Assembly: GCF_036038375.1 (NCBI RefSeq)
Contig: NZ_CP107935.1
Span: 8,618,001 to 8,682,000 of the forward strand
DNA from: Streptomyces sp. NBC_00414
Lineage (GTDB): Bacteria; Actinomycetota; Actinomycetes; Streptomycetales; Streptomycetaceae
DNA: 64,000 nt
Reading direction: 5' to 3'
Within the stretch, counting starts at the first letter, position 1, and every line of letters starts with the position of its first letter. Position numbers and translations under genes: made by a program. The notes beneath the pieces were generated by a model. It did no database searches. It was not told the origin of the DNA and saw only the letters and a list, made by a program, of their open reading frames with translations. Below, in pieces: positions 7,867 through 16,436 of the stretch.

Positions 7867-10434
7867 TCACTCGTGTGCGATGGCGGCCAGTACGTTCATG
7901 CGGGACGCGCGCAGGGCCGGCAGCAGGGCCGCCACGATGCCCACGACCGCCGATCCCACGACGACCGCGACGAGCGTGGTCCACGGGATCGCGAACGCCG
8001 TCATCCCCTGCAGGGCGAGGACCTGCTGCACGCACACGCCCCACACGAGCCCGAGCGCCAGCCCGAGGACCGCGCCGAACACGGCGATCACCACCGACTC
8101 CAGCCTGATCATCCGGCGCAACTGCCGCCGGGCGAGCCCGATCGCGCGCAGCAGCCCGATCTCACGGGTGCGCTCCACGACCGACAGGGCGAGGGTGTTG
8201 ACCACGCCGAGCACCGCGATGACGATCGCGAGCCCCAGCAGGGCGTACACCAGGTAGAGCAGCACGGCGATCTGATCGTGGATCAGTTTCTTGTAGTCGG
8301 CCAGGTCGCGCACCTGCACCTGGGGATAGGGGTCGAGTGTCTTGTCGAGGCTGGCGCGCAGGGTCTTGTCGGAGGCGCCCGAGGCCGCGTTCACGTACAG
8401 CGCGGAGTCCTGGCCGCCCGGCACGAACTTCTCGACGGTCGCGAAGCCGAGGAACAGCCCGCCCTGCGTTCCGAAGCCCTCCGCGGCGTCCTGGTCGGTC
8501 AGCGCCGCGACCTTCAGCTCGGTCTTGCGCCCGGCGGGGAACTCGACGGGGATCGTGCTGCCGAGCCGCACGCCGTGGTCCTCGGCGAAGCCGGCGTCCA
8601 TGGCGATGCTGCCGTCCGCGAGCGCGGCGGCCGTGTTCCCCTCGGCGTAGGTGATGCGGGCGACCTCGTCGAGATCCGGGTCGTAGCCCGCCGCGGTCGT
8701 CTCGACGCGGTCGCCGTCCGGCAGCCGGACGGCGACCGGCGCGAACCGCTGCCGTACGACGAGCCCGGCGCCCTCGGTGGCCTCGACCTTCTCGGTGATC
8801 TCCTGCGGGAACGGCATGAAGTTGGCGTTCTGCACCACGAAGTCGGCGCCCAGCGTCTTGTCGATCTGCTCGTCGAAGGACTTGGTCATGGACGCGCTCG
8901 CCACGGACATGCCGCCCACCAGGGCGAGGCCCACCATCAGGGCGGCCGCGGTGGCGCCCGTGCGACGCGGGTTGCGCAGCGCGTTGCGCTGGCTCATCCG
9001 GCCGACCGAGCCGAACAGGGCGGGGAAGAATCCGCCCAGGACACGGATCACGGGACGGACGAGCAACGGCCCGGCGATCACCGTCGCGATGAGGGTGAGG
9101 ACGACACCGAGACCCAGCAGCGACGCGGCGGACGAGGTCTCCGTAGCCGTCACGCAGCCCACGAGCGCGGCGGCGCCCAGCGCGCCGACGATCGACCCGA
9201 CGACGGCCCGGACCCGCAACGGCCGCCCCACACCGGCGATCTCGGCGTCGGCCAGCGCGGCCATCGGTGACACCGTGGCGGCCCGGCGGGCCGGCAGGTA
9301 CGCCGCGACGAAGGTGACGCCCACCCCGACGACGTACGCCGCGACGGGCGTTCCCCACCCGATGACCATCTCGGTGGTCTTCAGGTTCATCCCGAAGACG
9401 CCCATGAGCTTGATCAGGCCGAACGCGAGCCCGATGCCCGCGGCCAGGCCGAGCGTCGAGCCCACCAGGCCCAGCAGTATCGCCTCCGTGAGCACGGACC
9501 TGCGCACCTGCCGCCGGTCGGCGCCGAGCGCGCGCAACAGGCCCAGCTCGCGCGTGCGTTGGGCGATCAGCATGGAGAAGGTGTTGACGATCAGGAAGAC
9601 CCCGACCAGCACCGCGATGCCCGCGAAGCCGAGCATCACGTACTTGATCACGTCGAGGAATCCGCCGAGTTGGGACGCGGCCGACTCGGCCTGCTCGTCG
9701 GCGGTCTCCAACTCGTACCTGCCCGAGCCGAGTTCGGTGGCGATGCGCCGCTTGAGCTGCGCGTCGGTCACTCCCTGGTCCGCGTCCACCTGGATGCTGG
9801 TGGCGACCCCGCCCCGGCCCAGCAGCTTTTCCGGTGCGACGGCCGGGTCGAGGAAGACGAGTGCGGCGCCCGGGTTGGTGGTCTTGAAGGTCGCGATGCC
9901 GACGACCTGCACCTTGAACGAGCCGGGCTGCGCGATCACGGTCAGCGGATCACCGATGTCCACGTGCTTCTCGTCGGCCGTGTCCGCGTCGAGGAGCGCC
10001 TCGCCGGGCCCGCGCGGGGCGTGCCCCGAGGTCAGCTCCACGGGGCTGCGGTCGGTGACGTACCAGTCGGCGGCGATGGTGGGCGCGCCCGTGGTCGGGC
10101 CCACCGACTCGTTGTCCTTGTCGACGACGGTGACGTTCTCGACGGACACGTCCGGCCGGGCGAGGGCGACCCCGTCGACCTTCGCGATGCGGTCCAGGAG
10201 GGTCGTGGGCACCGTCTCGACGGCCCCGGAGGGGATCTGCGACTCCAGATCCTCCTTCGGGCTCACGGTGACGTCGGCCGAGGTGGACGCGAAGAGCCGG
10301 TCGAAGGTCCGGCTGACCGTGTCCGAGAAGATCAGGCTGCCCGCGACGAACGCCACGGACAGGACGACGGCCAGCGCCGAGAGCAGCAGCCGGCCCTTGT
10401 GAGCGAGGAAACTCCGGAGTGTCGCCTTCAGCAC
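7867..10434 (-). CDS. FtsX-type ABC transporter permease (MacB/LolC-like, two FtsX domains)
   Basis: 855 residues from GTG 10434. N-terminal membrane segment (about 15-40), a large extracytoplasmic MacB-type core (40-260), then three membrane segments of the first FtsX domain (near 265-400, with 'TRELGLLRALGADRRQVRR'). A central pair of segments and a second extracytoplasmic region follow, then a second FtsX domain (about 735-855, with 'TREIGLLRAIGLARRQLRRM'). Such permeases do not channel solutes; they drive mechanical export or lipoprotein release, or couple to peptide sensing. The partner ATPase lies 14 bases upstream in the same operon. Confidence 0.93.
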   Translation of the reverse strand: MLKATLRSFLAHKGRLLLSALAVVLSVAFVAGSLIFSDTVSRTFDRLFASTSADVTVSPKEDLESQIPSGAVETVPTTLLDRIAKVDGVALARPDVSVENVTVVDKDNESVGPTTGAPTIAADWYVTDRSPVELTSGHAPRGPGEALLDADTADEKHVDIGDPLTVIAQPGSFKVQVVGIATFKTTNPGAALVFLDPAVAPEKLLGRGGVATSIQVDADQGVTDAQLKRRIATELGSGRYELETADEQAESAASQLGGFLDVIKYVMLGFAGIAVLVGVFLIVNTFSMLIAQRTRELGLLRALGADRRQVRRSVLTEAILLGLVGSTLGLAAGIGLAFGLIKLMGVFGMNLKTTEMVIGWGTPVAAYVVGVGVTFVAAYLPARRAATVSPMAALADAEIAGVGRPLRVRAVVGSIVGALGAAALVGCVTATETSSAASLLGLGVVLTLIATVIAGPLLVRPVIRVLGGFFPALFGSVGRMSQRNALRNPRRTGATAAALMVGLALVGGMSVASASMTKSFDEQIDKTLGADFVVQNANFMPFPQEITEKVEATEGAGLVVRQRFAPVAVRLPDGDRVETTAAGYDPDLDEVARITYAEGNTAAALADGSIAMDAGFAEDHGVRLGSTIPVEFPAGRKTELKVAALTDQDAAEGFGTQGGLFLGFATVEKFVPGGQDSALYVNAASGASDKTLRASLDKTLDPYPQVQVRDLADYKKLIHDQIAVLLYLVYALLGLAIVIAVLGVVNTLALSVVERTREIGLLRAIGLARRQLRRMIRLESVVIAVFGAVLGLALGLVWGVCVQQVLALQGMTAFAIPWTTLVAVVVGSAVVGIVAALLPALRASRMNVLAAIAHE

Positions 10435-10448
10435 GACGGCCCGCCCCC

Positions 10449-11369
10449 TCAGTCCCTGTCGGGGGCGATGCCCTGGCCGGGAACGCTCTTACGATCGGGG
10501 TCGGCGTCCCCCTCGGGAATCCCGGACGCCCCGGATGCTCCGGACGTCCCGGAGGCCTCGGATGTCCCTGGCGGCTCGGAGGTCTCGGCCGTCCCGCGGA
10601 CCGTGTCGAACCTCTTCATGCGCTCCAGCACCGCGTCGGCGGTGGGCCGGGCCATCTCGTCCACGATCCGCCCGTCCCCGAGGAAGAGGACCAGGTCGGC
10701 GTGGCCCGCCGCACCCGGATCATGGGTGACCATGACCACGGTCTGCCCCAGCTCGTCGACGGCTTCCCGCAGGAAACCGAGCACCTCAAGGCCCGCGCGC
10801 GAGTCGAGGTTGCCGGTCGGCTCGTCCGCGAAGATCAGCTCGGGGCGCGAGGCGAGGGCCCGGGCGCAGGCCACCCGCTGCTGCTGACCGCCGGAGAGCT
10901 GCGCGGGCCGGTGCTTGAGGCGGTCGCGCAGCCCGAGCTGGTCGATGACCTGGTTCAGCCACTTCTCGTCGGGCTTCTGGCCCGCGATGTCCATGGGCAG
11001 CGTGATGTTCTCCGCCGCGTTCAGGGTCGGTATCAGGTTGAACGACTGGAACATGAAGCCGATCCGGTCCCGCCGCAGCCGGGTCAGCTCGCGCTCCTTC
11101 AACCCGGTGATCTCCGTGTCGCCCAGCCATACCTGTCCGGCCGACACGGAGTCGAGGCCCGCCAGACAGTGCATCAGGGTGGACTTGCCGGATCCCGAGG
11201 GACCCATGACCGCCGTGAAACGGCCACGCGCGATGTCCACGTCGACCGAGTCGAGGGCGAGCACGGCCGTCTCACCCGACCCGTACGCCTTCGTGAGGCC
11301 CCGGGCACGGGCCGCCGTCCCCTCCGGGCCCGTGCGCCCGAGGGCGTGCTCCGCAGCTGCTGTGGACAA
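10449..11369 (-). CDS. MacB/LolD-type ABC transporter ATP-binding protein
   Basis: 306 residues from a TTG start. Walker A 'GPSGSGKST', Q-loop 'FMFQSFNLIPTLNAAENI', signature 'LSGGQQQR', Walker B 'LIFADEPTGNLDSR', H-loop 'VTHDPGAA'. The C-terminal 50 residues are a Gly-Thr-Ser-Ala low-complexity tail ('PPGTSEASGTSGASGASG') not needed for the fold. It pairs with the FtsX permease that follows. The leader (11370-11569) is shared with a divergent toxin-antitoxin pair. Confidence 0.95.
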   Translation of the reverse strand: MSTAAAEHALGRTGPEGTAARARGLTKAYGSGETAVLALDSVDVDIARGRFTAVMGPSGSGKSTLMHCLAGLDSVSAGQVWLGDTEITGLKERELTRLRRDRIGFMFQSFNLIPTLNAAENITLPMDIAGQKPDEKWLNQVIDQLGLRDRLKHRPAQLSGGQQQRVACARALASRPELIFADEPTGNLDSRAGLEVLGFLREAVDELGQTVVMVTHDPGAAGHADLVLFLGDGRIVDEMARPTADAVLERMKRFDTVRGTAETSEPPGTSEASGTSGASGASGIPEGDADPDRKSVPGQGIAPDRD

Positions 11370-11541
11370 GGCCGCCTCCCCGTGGTCGGACTTCGGTGTC
11401 CGCGGGTGAGCCTAGTGTGATGCGGGGCACACCCGGTATCCCCCCGAAGTGCCGGGTGGTCTCCGTCGCAGGTCGGTTACCTCAGGGTTCATGTAAGGGG
11501 CACCCTTAGGGGATGCGTGCGGACCGGCCCCTCTTGCCCTT

Positions 11542-11561
11542 GCTAGCGTTTCGGCGCTAGC
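11542..11561. promoter_or_regulatory. candidate operator of the RHH/Fic pair
   Basis: A perfect inverted repeat, GCTAGCG-N6-CGCTAGC, ends 8 bases before the antitoxin ATG at 11570. Each arm also contains the self-palindrome GCTAGC. Ribbon-helix-helix antitoxins normally repress their own operon by binding such palindromes over the promoter. That this is the operator is inference from position and symmetry. Confidence 0.5.
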
Positions 11562-11569
11562 TTCGAAGT

Positions 11570-11839
11570 ATGGCTAAGACCCAGCTGAACGTGCGCGTGG
11601 ACGAGGGCACCGCCCGGGCCGCGCGTGAACGCGCCCTGGCCCGCGGGATGAGTGTCAACCGCTACATCGAGGAACTGGTCAGACAGGACACCGGGGAAGC
11701 CGGCCACACCTTCGTGGAGGCCGCCGCCGACTTCATGAAGCAGTACGAGTCCGTCTTCGCCGAGGAGTTCGGCACGGACCGGGGTGCGGACCGAGGTCGG
11801 GCTGCGGACCGGGGCGCGGACCGGGAAGGCCGTCGCTGA
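11570..11839 (+). CDS. ribbon-helix-helix antitoxin-like protein
   Basis: 89 residues. Residues 1-45 fit the Arc/MetJ fold: a beta strand 'KTQLNVRVDEG' followed by two helices ('TARAARERALARGM', 'SVNRYIEELVRQDTG'). Residues 46-70 form a helix likely to contact the toxin. The last 20 residues are a degenerate Asp-Arg-Gly-Ala repeat ('TDRGADRGRAADRGADREG'), which looks like low-complexity expansion. It immediately precedes a Fic-like gene, the usual antitoxin-first order. Confidence 0.85.
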   Translation: MAKTQLNVRVDEGTARAARERALARGMSVNRYIEELVRQDTGEAGHTFVEAAADFMKQYESVFAEEFGTDRGADRGRAADRGADREGRR

Positions 11840-11843
11840 GCCC

Positions 11844-12227
11844 TTGAACGAACCACTGAACATCAGAGTCGACCTCGCCTGGCTCCTCATGGTCGCCGAG
11901 CACAAGACGCCGGGGGACCCGCAGGTCGTCGACTGGGGTGCCCTCGTCGCCGCGGTGGGCCGGCACGAGGCCGAGATCTTCGGCGTCCCCGTGTACGACA
12001 GCCCGCACGCCCGCGCCGCCGCACTGCTCCAGGTCCTGCTGCACGTCCCGGCGCTCGAACGCTCGAACGCCATGTTCGCGATGGCCGTCGCGTACGCCTA
12101 CCTCGTGGCCAGCGGCCTGAAGGTCGTCACCTCGCCCGAGCAGGTCCGCGACCTGGCCAGACTGGTCAAGACGGGCGATGCGACGGTGCAGGACATCGCG
12201 CACGAGCTGCGCCAGTGGACGCTGTGA
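11844..12227 (+). CDS. Fic/Doc-like protein with degenerate catalytic motif (toxin partner)
   Basis: 127 residues from TTG 11844, 4 bases after the antitoxin stop; an in-frame GTG at 11784 would overlap the antitoxin by 56 bases. The helix 'NAMFAMAVAYAYLVASG' aligns without gaps to the second half of the Fic motif of Doc. In that register the motif H-x-F-x-x-G/A-N-K-R reads P-A-L-E-R-S-N-A-M: the catalytic His is replaced by Pro and the final Arg by Met, with only the Asn kept. It may have no transferase or kinase activity of the usual kind. Similar genes are common in Streptomyces. Confidence 0.75.
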   Translation: MNEPLNIRVDLAWLLMVAEHKTPGDPQVVDWGALVAAVGRHEAEIFGVPVYDSPHARAAALLQVLLHVPALERSNAMFAMAVAYAYLVASGLKVVTSPEQVRDLARLVKTGDATVQDIAHELRQWTL

Positions 12228-12231
12228 CGCC

Positions 12232-12276
12232 TTCCCGGCGTGAGACTTCCTGGTGTCAGACTTCCCGGCGTGAGAC
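12232..12276. repeat. 15-base tandem repeat, three units
   Basis: Units TTCCCGGCGTGAGAC (12232-12246), TTCCTGGTGTCAGAC (12247-12261) and TTCCCGGCGTGAGAC (12262-12276), followed by a decayed fourth. It lies right after the Fic-like gene and before the end of a convergent methyltransferase gene. Copy number probably varies between strains. No function can be assigned. Confidence 0.8.
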
Positions 12277-12302
12277 TTTCCGGCTTCGGGACCTCGGGGC
12301 CC

Positions 12303-13013
12303 TCAGGAACTCGGGAGCTCAGGACTTCCGGAGGCCGACGGCCGGCGCGCGGTGCCCAGCACACAGTACGAACTAGGCGTCCGCGGTCCCTTCTCGGGCA
12401 CCAACAACCGCCGGTAGGGGCCGAGTTCGTACCCCGCGTCCCGGATCGCGCCGACCGGGTCCCGGCCCACGTGGCAGCCGCCGAACAGCAGGGGCCACAC
12501 CGTGCGGTCGAGGATGCGCTGTCCGGCCGTCATCGCCCGCCCGCCGCCGCTGCCGTGCTCGAAGAAGCGCAGCTCACCGCCCGGACGCAGCACGCGGTGG
12601 ATCTCGGCGAGGGCCCGCGGCAGGTCCCGTACGCTGCACAGCACCAGTGACACGACGGCTCCGTCGAACGCCTCGCTCTTGACCGGCAGGGCCTCCGCGA
12701 CCCCCGGCACCACGTCGACCGGCACGTCGGAACGCAGCGCGGCGGTCACGGCCAACTGCCGTAGCCGGCGCTCGGGTTCGATCGCGACGACCTCCGAGAC
12801 CGTGCTCGGATAGTGGGCGAAGTTCAGTCCGTTGCCCGCGCCGATCTCGATGATCCGGCCGGAGAGCCCGGCGAGCAGTTCGTCGCGGTGGACGCCGATC
12901 GTCGGCTCGGCGGCCACGCTGAGCCGGGCGTAGAAGCGGGCGAACAGCGGGTGGTGCACCGGAGTCGCGGACAGCGTGCCGGTCGGGGCGGTTCTGGAGC
13001 CGCGCGGTCGCAT
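12303..13013 (-). CDS. class I SAM-dependent methyltransferase
   Basis: 236 residues. Motif I 'IIEIGAGNGLNFAHYP' (about 54-69), acidic motif II 'VVAIEPE', motif III 'GAVVSLVLCSVRDLPRALAEIHRVLRPGGELRFFEH' split over post-I segments. It resembles UbiE/PmtA-like enzymes that act on small molecules or lipids, but the substrate is not evident. The N-terminal 20 residues are disordered. It is convergent with the Fic-like gene. Confidence 0.88.
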   Translation of the reverse strand: MRPRGSRTAPTGTLSATPVHHPLFARFYARLSVAAEPTIGVHRDELLAGLSGRIIEIGAGNGLNFAHYPSTVSEVVAIEPERRLRQLAVTAALRSDVPVDVVPGVAEALPVKSEAFDGAVVSLVLCSVRDLPRALAEIHRVLRPGGELRFFEHGSGGGRAMTAGQRILDRTVWPLLFGGCHVGRDPVGAIRDAGYELGPYRRLLVPEKGPRTPSSYCVLGTARRPSASGSPELPSS

Positions 13014-13117
13014 GAGGCCTCCCCTTGGGGCGTGGACCTACCGCGATTGTCCCCCCGGAGGGCCGCGCTCACCCGTCGGTCGCCGCGCGTTCCCGCCGCG
13101 GACCGCGCGAGTCCGTG

Positions 13118-13146
13118 CTGTGGTCCCCGCCGCGCCGGGACCACAG
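13118..13146 (-). terminator. hairpin terminator after the secreted lipase
   Basis: Perfect 10-base arms CTGTGGTCCC / GGGACCACAG with a 9-base loop, 28 bases beyond the lipase stop. No T-tract, as is usual in Streptomyces. Confidence 0.6.
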
Positions 13147-13173
13147 GACGGACCGGGACGGGCTCCTGGGACG

Positions 13174-13860
13174 TCAGGCGATGAAGTCCCGCACCTGCTC
13201 GTAGACGCCGTAGTCGTTGTTCATGTCGGTGTGCGAGACGCATCCGACCTCTACATTGGTGGCGCCGCTGAGGATCGCGCTGGTGTCGGGGGTCAGCGCG
13301 TCGTCGCAGTTCGACCAGTAACTGGCGTAGGAGACACCGCCGGGTGTCTCGTCCCCCGAGTTGAGCGACGTCAGGAACGAACTGCCGGTGTACATCTCCG
13401 CGCAGGACGTGTAGAGCCACGTGCACCAACCGGCCGTCGTGGTGCCGTGGTTGACGCCCGCCGTCGAGACGAAGTCGTCCACGTACGCGGTGCCGCCGAG
13501 GTTCTTCAGGTAGTAACGGGAGTTCAGCGCGCCCATGGAGTGGACGACCAGGTCGACCTTGGCCGCGCCCGTCTGGGTGCGCACGCTCTGGATCTTGGTG
13601 GCCAGCTGCTGGGCGGTCGTGGCGTTCGACCGGCCCCAGTCGTACGACCAGGAGAAGAGCTCGGAACCGGTGTAGCCGTCGGCCTTGAAGTCGGCGACCC
13701 AGTCGTCCCAGCTGCTCGACGAACTGCTCAGTCCGTGCACGAACACGACGGGGTTGCGGGCGGCGGCGTGGGCCGGGGACGCGGGGAGGGAAAGGAACAT
13801 GAGCAGTGACGCGAGCGCGGCTGTGAAGACCGTGCCGGCAGTGCGAATGCGGCGGGTCAT
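13174..13860 (-). CDS. secreted lipase/esterase (alpha/beta hydrolase, lipase class 2)
   Basis: 228 residues from ATG 13860. Signal peptide 1-33 with an 'AHAA' cleavage site. The mature protein starts with the oxyanion strand 'NPVVFVHGLSSSSSSWDDW'. The nucleophile elbow 'VVHSMGAL' gives Ser108; Asp187 or nearby and His210 ('VSHTDMNNDY') complete a triad. Four Cys in the mature part suggest two disulfides. Size and layout match small actinobacterial extracellular lipases related to Bacillus LipA. It is divergent from the LuxR-type gene across about 105 bases. Confidence 0.9.
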   Translation of the reverse strand: MTRRIRTAGTVFTAALASLLMFLSLPASPAHAAARNPVVFVHGLSSSSSSWDDWVADFKADGYTGSELFSWSYDWGRSNATTAQQLATKIQSVRTQTGAAKVDLVVHSMGALNSRYYLKNLGGTAYVDDFVSTAGVNHGTTTAGWCTWLYTSCAEMYTGSSFLTSLNSGDETPGGVSYASYWSNCDDALTPDTSAILSGATNVEVGCVSHTDMNNDYGVYEQVRDFIA

Positions 13861-13966
13861 GACGCCTCCTGACGGGGGTGGGTTCGTCAGGAGTGTCCGG
13901 TGGGGTCTACGCGCGCCGCATCGGTGAACTCGCCGGTCTTTACGCACCAATTAACTCGCCAGTAAC

Positions 13967-16258
13967 GTGAGCGCTGTGGTGACCTCGGTGAACCCCCCGC
14001 CTCTCCCGCACCATTCGCCACCGCCCCTCATGAACGCCCCGGAACAACCGGGCAACGCCTCGCGGCCCCCCACGCGAACGCCGTTGTCCGAGGGCGTTCG
14101 GGTCAGGGTGCTGTGCGCCGCGCACGGTGATCCGCTCGCCGCCGCGGAGCTCGCGGACGCCCTCGGCGAGCGCCAACGGGCCGGTCTCGAACCGCTCCCG
14201 GCCGACCCCGTCGGTGCGGTGCCCGGCCTTCTGCGGTCCCGTCGGCCCGAGTTGCGCTCGCTCGCCCCGGACACCCGGCGCCTGCTGCTGATCGCCGCCG
14301 CCGACCAGCACCCGATCGCCACGCACGCCTACCAACGGGCGGTGACCGCGGCCCGCCTGGACACCGGCCTCCTCGACGACGCCGAAGCGGCCGGGCTCGC
14401 CCGCGCGACCTCAGCCGGCGTCGTGTTCCGGGACCCCTGGACCCGTATCGCCGCCTACGAGACGGCGTCCGCGGTCGACCGGCGCGAGACGCACCGCCTC
14501 CTCGCCCGGGTCCTGCGCGGCGAGGGCGAGGCACCCCGCCGGTCCTGGCACCGCGCCGCCGCGGCACTCGGCCCCAGCCGGCGCCTCGCGGCGGAACTGC
14601 GCGCCTCGGCCCACGAGGCACGCGTCGCCGGTGAACACGCCCTGGCCTGCGGGCTCCTGGAACGGGCGGCGGCCCTGACCCCGGACCCGCGCGAACGCCC
14701 GCGCCTGCTGGCCAGGGCCGCCGCCGACGCCTGGCGTTCCGGGGACGGCGACCGGGCCCGCCGCCTGGCCGCCCACGGGGATGTCGACGGGCTCGGCGGA
14801 CTGCTCGCTCTACGCGCGGGGAACGCCACGGAAGCCTTCGACGCGCTGATCGAAGCCGCGGGCGGAACCCGGGTAGTCCTGATCGAGGGCGCGGGCGGAA
14901 CCCGGGGGGCCCTGGCCGAGGGCGCGGGCGGAACCCGGGGCGGGCGCCCGGTGGGTTCCGGCACCGCCGCGCACCTGGTGGCACGTGCCACCGAAGCCGC
15001 CATCTACACCGGCGACCTGCGCCGCTGCCGGGAGGCCGCCGCCGTCGCCGCCCGGCTCGGCATCGCGGGTCCCGGCACGCTCGGGGGACTGACCGCGGCG
15101 TTCGAGGGGCGGTACGAGGACGCCCGCGACCTGCTGAGAGCGGCAGCCGGTCGCTGCGGACCGGGCGGCGACCCCACTTCCCTCATCCACTCCTCCATCG
15201 CGGCGCTGCTGCTCGGCGACCACACCCGCGCCGCGTCCGCGGCCGTCCGGGCCGCCGCTTCGGCCCGTGCCGTGGGCGAGCCCGCGACCGTTCCGCAGGC
15301 CATGGAGTTCCAGGCGTACGCCGAGTTCTGGACGGGCCGCCCGCGATCCGCCGGGGCCGCCGCGCTGGAGGCACTGCGGCAGGCGTACGCCACCGGGCAG
15401 GACAACGGGGCCTGCCATCTCCAGGCGGCCCTCGCCATGTTCGCGGCCGTCACCGGGGACGAGGAACTGTGCAGGGCGCGCGCCGCGTTGGCCCGCGCAC
15501 ACGCCCTGGAGCACGGCCTCGGGCTCCCCGCCGCGCTCGCCCTGTGGGCGCTCGCCTTCCTCGACCTCAGCATGGGCCGTTACGCGGCGTCCGCGTCCCG
15601 GCTGCGCGCGCTCGCCGGATTCGGTCCCGGGCACGGGCACCGGGCCGTCCGCCACCTCGCCACCCCGCACTACGTGGAAGCCGCCGTCCGTACCGGCGAC
15701 ACCCGGGTCGCGCGCAGGGCCCACGCCGACTACGACCGGTGGGCTCGCGTTGTGCGCAGCGCGGACGACCTGGCGCTGAGCGCCCGCTGCCGGGGCCTGC
15801 TGGCCACCGGGCACGAGGCCGCCGACCACTACCGGACGGCCCTCGACCTCCACGCGGGCGGCACCCGGGACTTCGAACGTGCCCGTACGGAGCTGCTGTT
15901 CGGCGGGGCCCTGCGCAGGCTGCGCAATCGCACGGAGGCGCGGGACCGGCTGCACAGCGCGCTTGAGGCCTTCGAGTACTTCGGGTCGCCGCACTGTGCG
16001 GCCGAGGCTCGGGCGGAGCTCCGGGCGCTGGGGGAGCCGGCGCGGGCGCAGGCTGCTGCGCGGAGCATGGCCGGGCTGTTGACCGCGCAGCAGCTCACGG
16101 TGGCGAGGATGGCCGCCGAGGGGGCGACCAATCGGGAGATCGCGGCCCGGCTGCTGCTCAGTCCGCGGACCATCGACCATCACCTGAGGGGTGTCTTCAA
16201 CCGCCTCGGCATACGATCCCGGATCGAACTGGTCAGACTCCTGGCAGCGGAGGAGTGA
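13967..16258 (+). CDS. large LuxR-family regulator lacking the AAA ATPase domain
   Basis: 763 residues from GTG 13967 (an ATG at 14029 is an alternative). The C-terminus 'QQLTVARMAAEGATNREIAARLLLSPRTIDHHLRGVFNRLG' is a clear LuxR helix-turn-helix. The middle is all-alpha and TPR-like, as in LAL/MalT-type activators. The first 200 residues align only with the region after the ATPase core of such proteins; I find no Walker A or B motif. Residues about 295-327 come from three 33-base direct repeats. The 3' end moves to G/T-rich codons and abuts a repeat hairpin. Confidence 0.82.
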   Translation: MSAVVTSVNPPPLPHHSPPPLMNAPEQPGNASRPPTRTPLSEGVRVRVLCAAHGDPLAAAELADALGERQRAGLEPLPADPVGAVPGLLRSRRPELRSLAPDTRRLLLIAAADQHPIATHAYQRAVTAARLDTGLLDDAEAAGLARATSAGVVFRDPWTRIAAYETASAVDRRETHRLLARVLRGEGEAPRRSWHRAAAALGPSRRLAAELRASAHEARVAGEHALACGLLERAAALTPDPRERPRLLARAAADAWRSGDGDRARRLAAHGDVDGLGGLLALRAGNATEAFDALIEAAGGTRVVLIEGAGGTRGALAEGAGGTRGGRPVGSGTAAHLVARATEAAIYTGDLRRCREAAAVAARLGIAGPGTLGGLTAAFEGRYEDARDLLRAAAGRCGPGGDPTSLIHSSIAALLLGDHTRAASAAVRAAASARAVGEPATVPQAMEFQAYAEFWTGRPRSAGAAALEALRQAYATGQDNGACHLQAALAMFAAVTGDEELCRARAALARAHALEHGLGLPAALALWALAFLDLSMGRYAASASRLRALAGFGPGHGHRAVRHLATPHYVEAAVRTGDTRVARRAHADYDRWARVVRSADDLALSARCRGLLATGHEAADHYRTALDLHAGGTRDFERARTELLFGGALRRLRNRTEARDRLHSALEAFEYFGSPHCAAEARAELRALGEPARAQAAARSMAGLLTAQQLTVARMAAEGATNREIAARLLLSPRTIDHHLRGVFNRLGIRSRIELVRLLAAEE
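14848..14946 (+). repeat. 33-base in-frame direct repeat, three units
   Basis: Units at 14848-14880, 14881-14913 and 14914-14946 share the core GCGGGCGGAACCCGG and encode the peptide period 'xEGAGGTRGxL'. They lie inside the LuxR-type gene, probably in a loop between helical repeats. Length variation between strains would not break the frame. Confidence 0.9.
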
Positions 16259-16303
16259 AAGTGCCCCAGCCGGGAGGTCGTCCGTCATCTGCGCCCAGAT
16301 GGG

Positions 16304-16391
16304 GGCCGATCGCGCCGTTCCCCGCGCCCCCAAACAGGGGTGCGTGGAACGGCGCAGTCTTCTGGGGGCGCGGGGAACGGCGCGATCGGCC
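16304..16391. terminator. perfect 28-base inverted repeat between convergent genes
   Basis: Left arm 16304-16331 and right arm 16364-16391 are exact reverse complements, with a 32-base loop. Both arms contain the dispersed core GTTCCCCGCGCCCC. It sits between the LuxR-type gene stop (16258) and the bioD stop (16437). A stem this long would stop transcription from both sides; that function is inferred. Confidence 0.75.
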
Positions 16392-16436
16392 ACACTCGAC
16401 CCGCGACTCACCACCGGCCCGAGCCACCCCCCCTGT

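Noticed and set aside
8777..10402. 541-codon open frame opposite the FtsX permease
   Set aside because: Composition is Ser/Thr/Arg-rich with no domain, and the sense strand encodes a complete permease.
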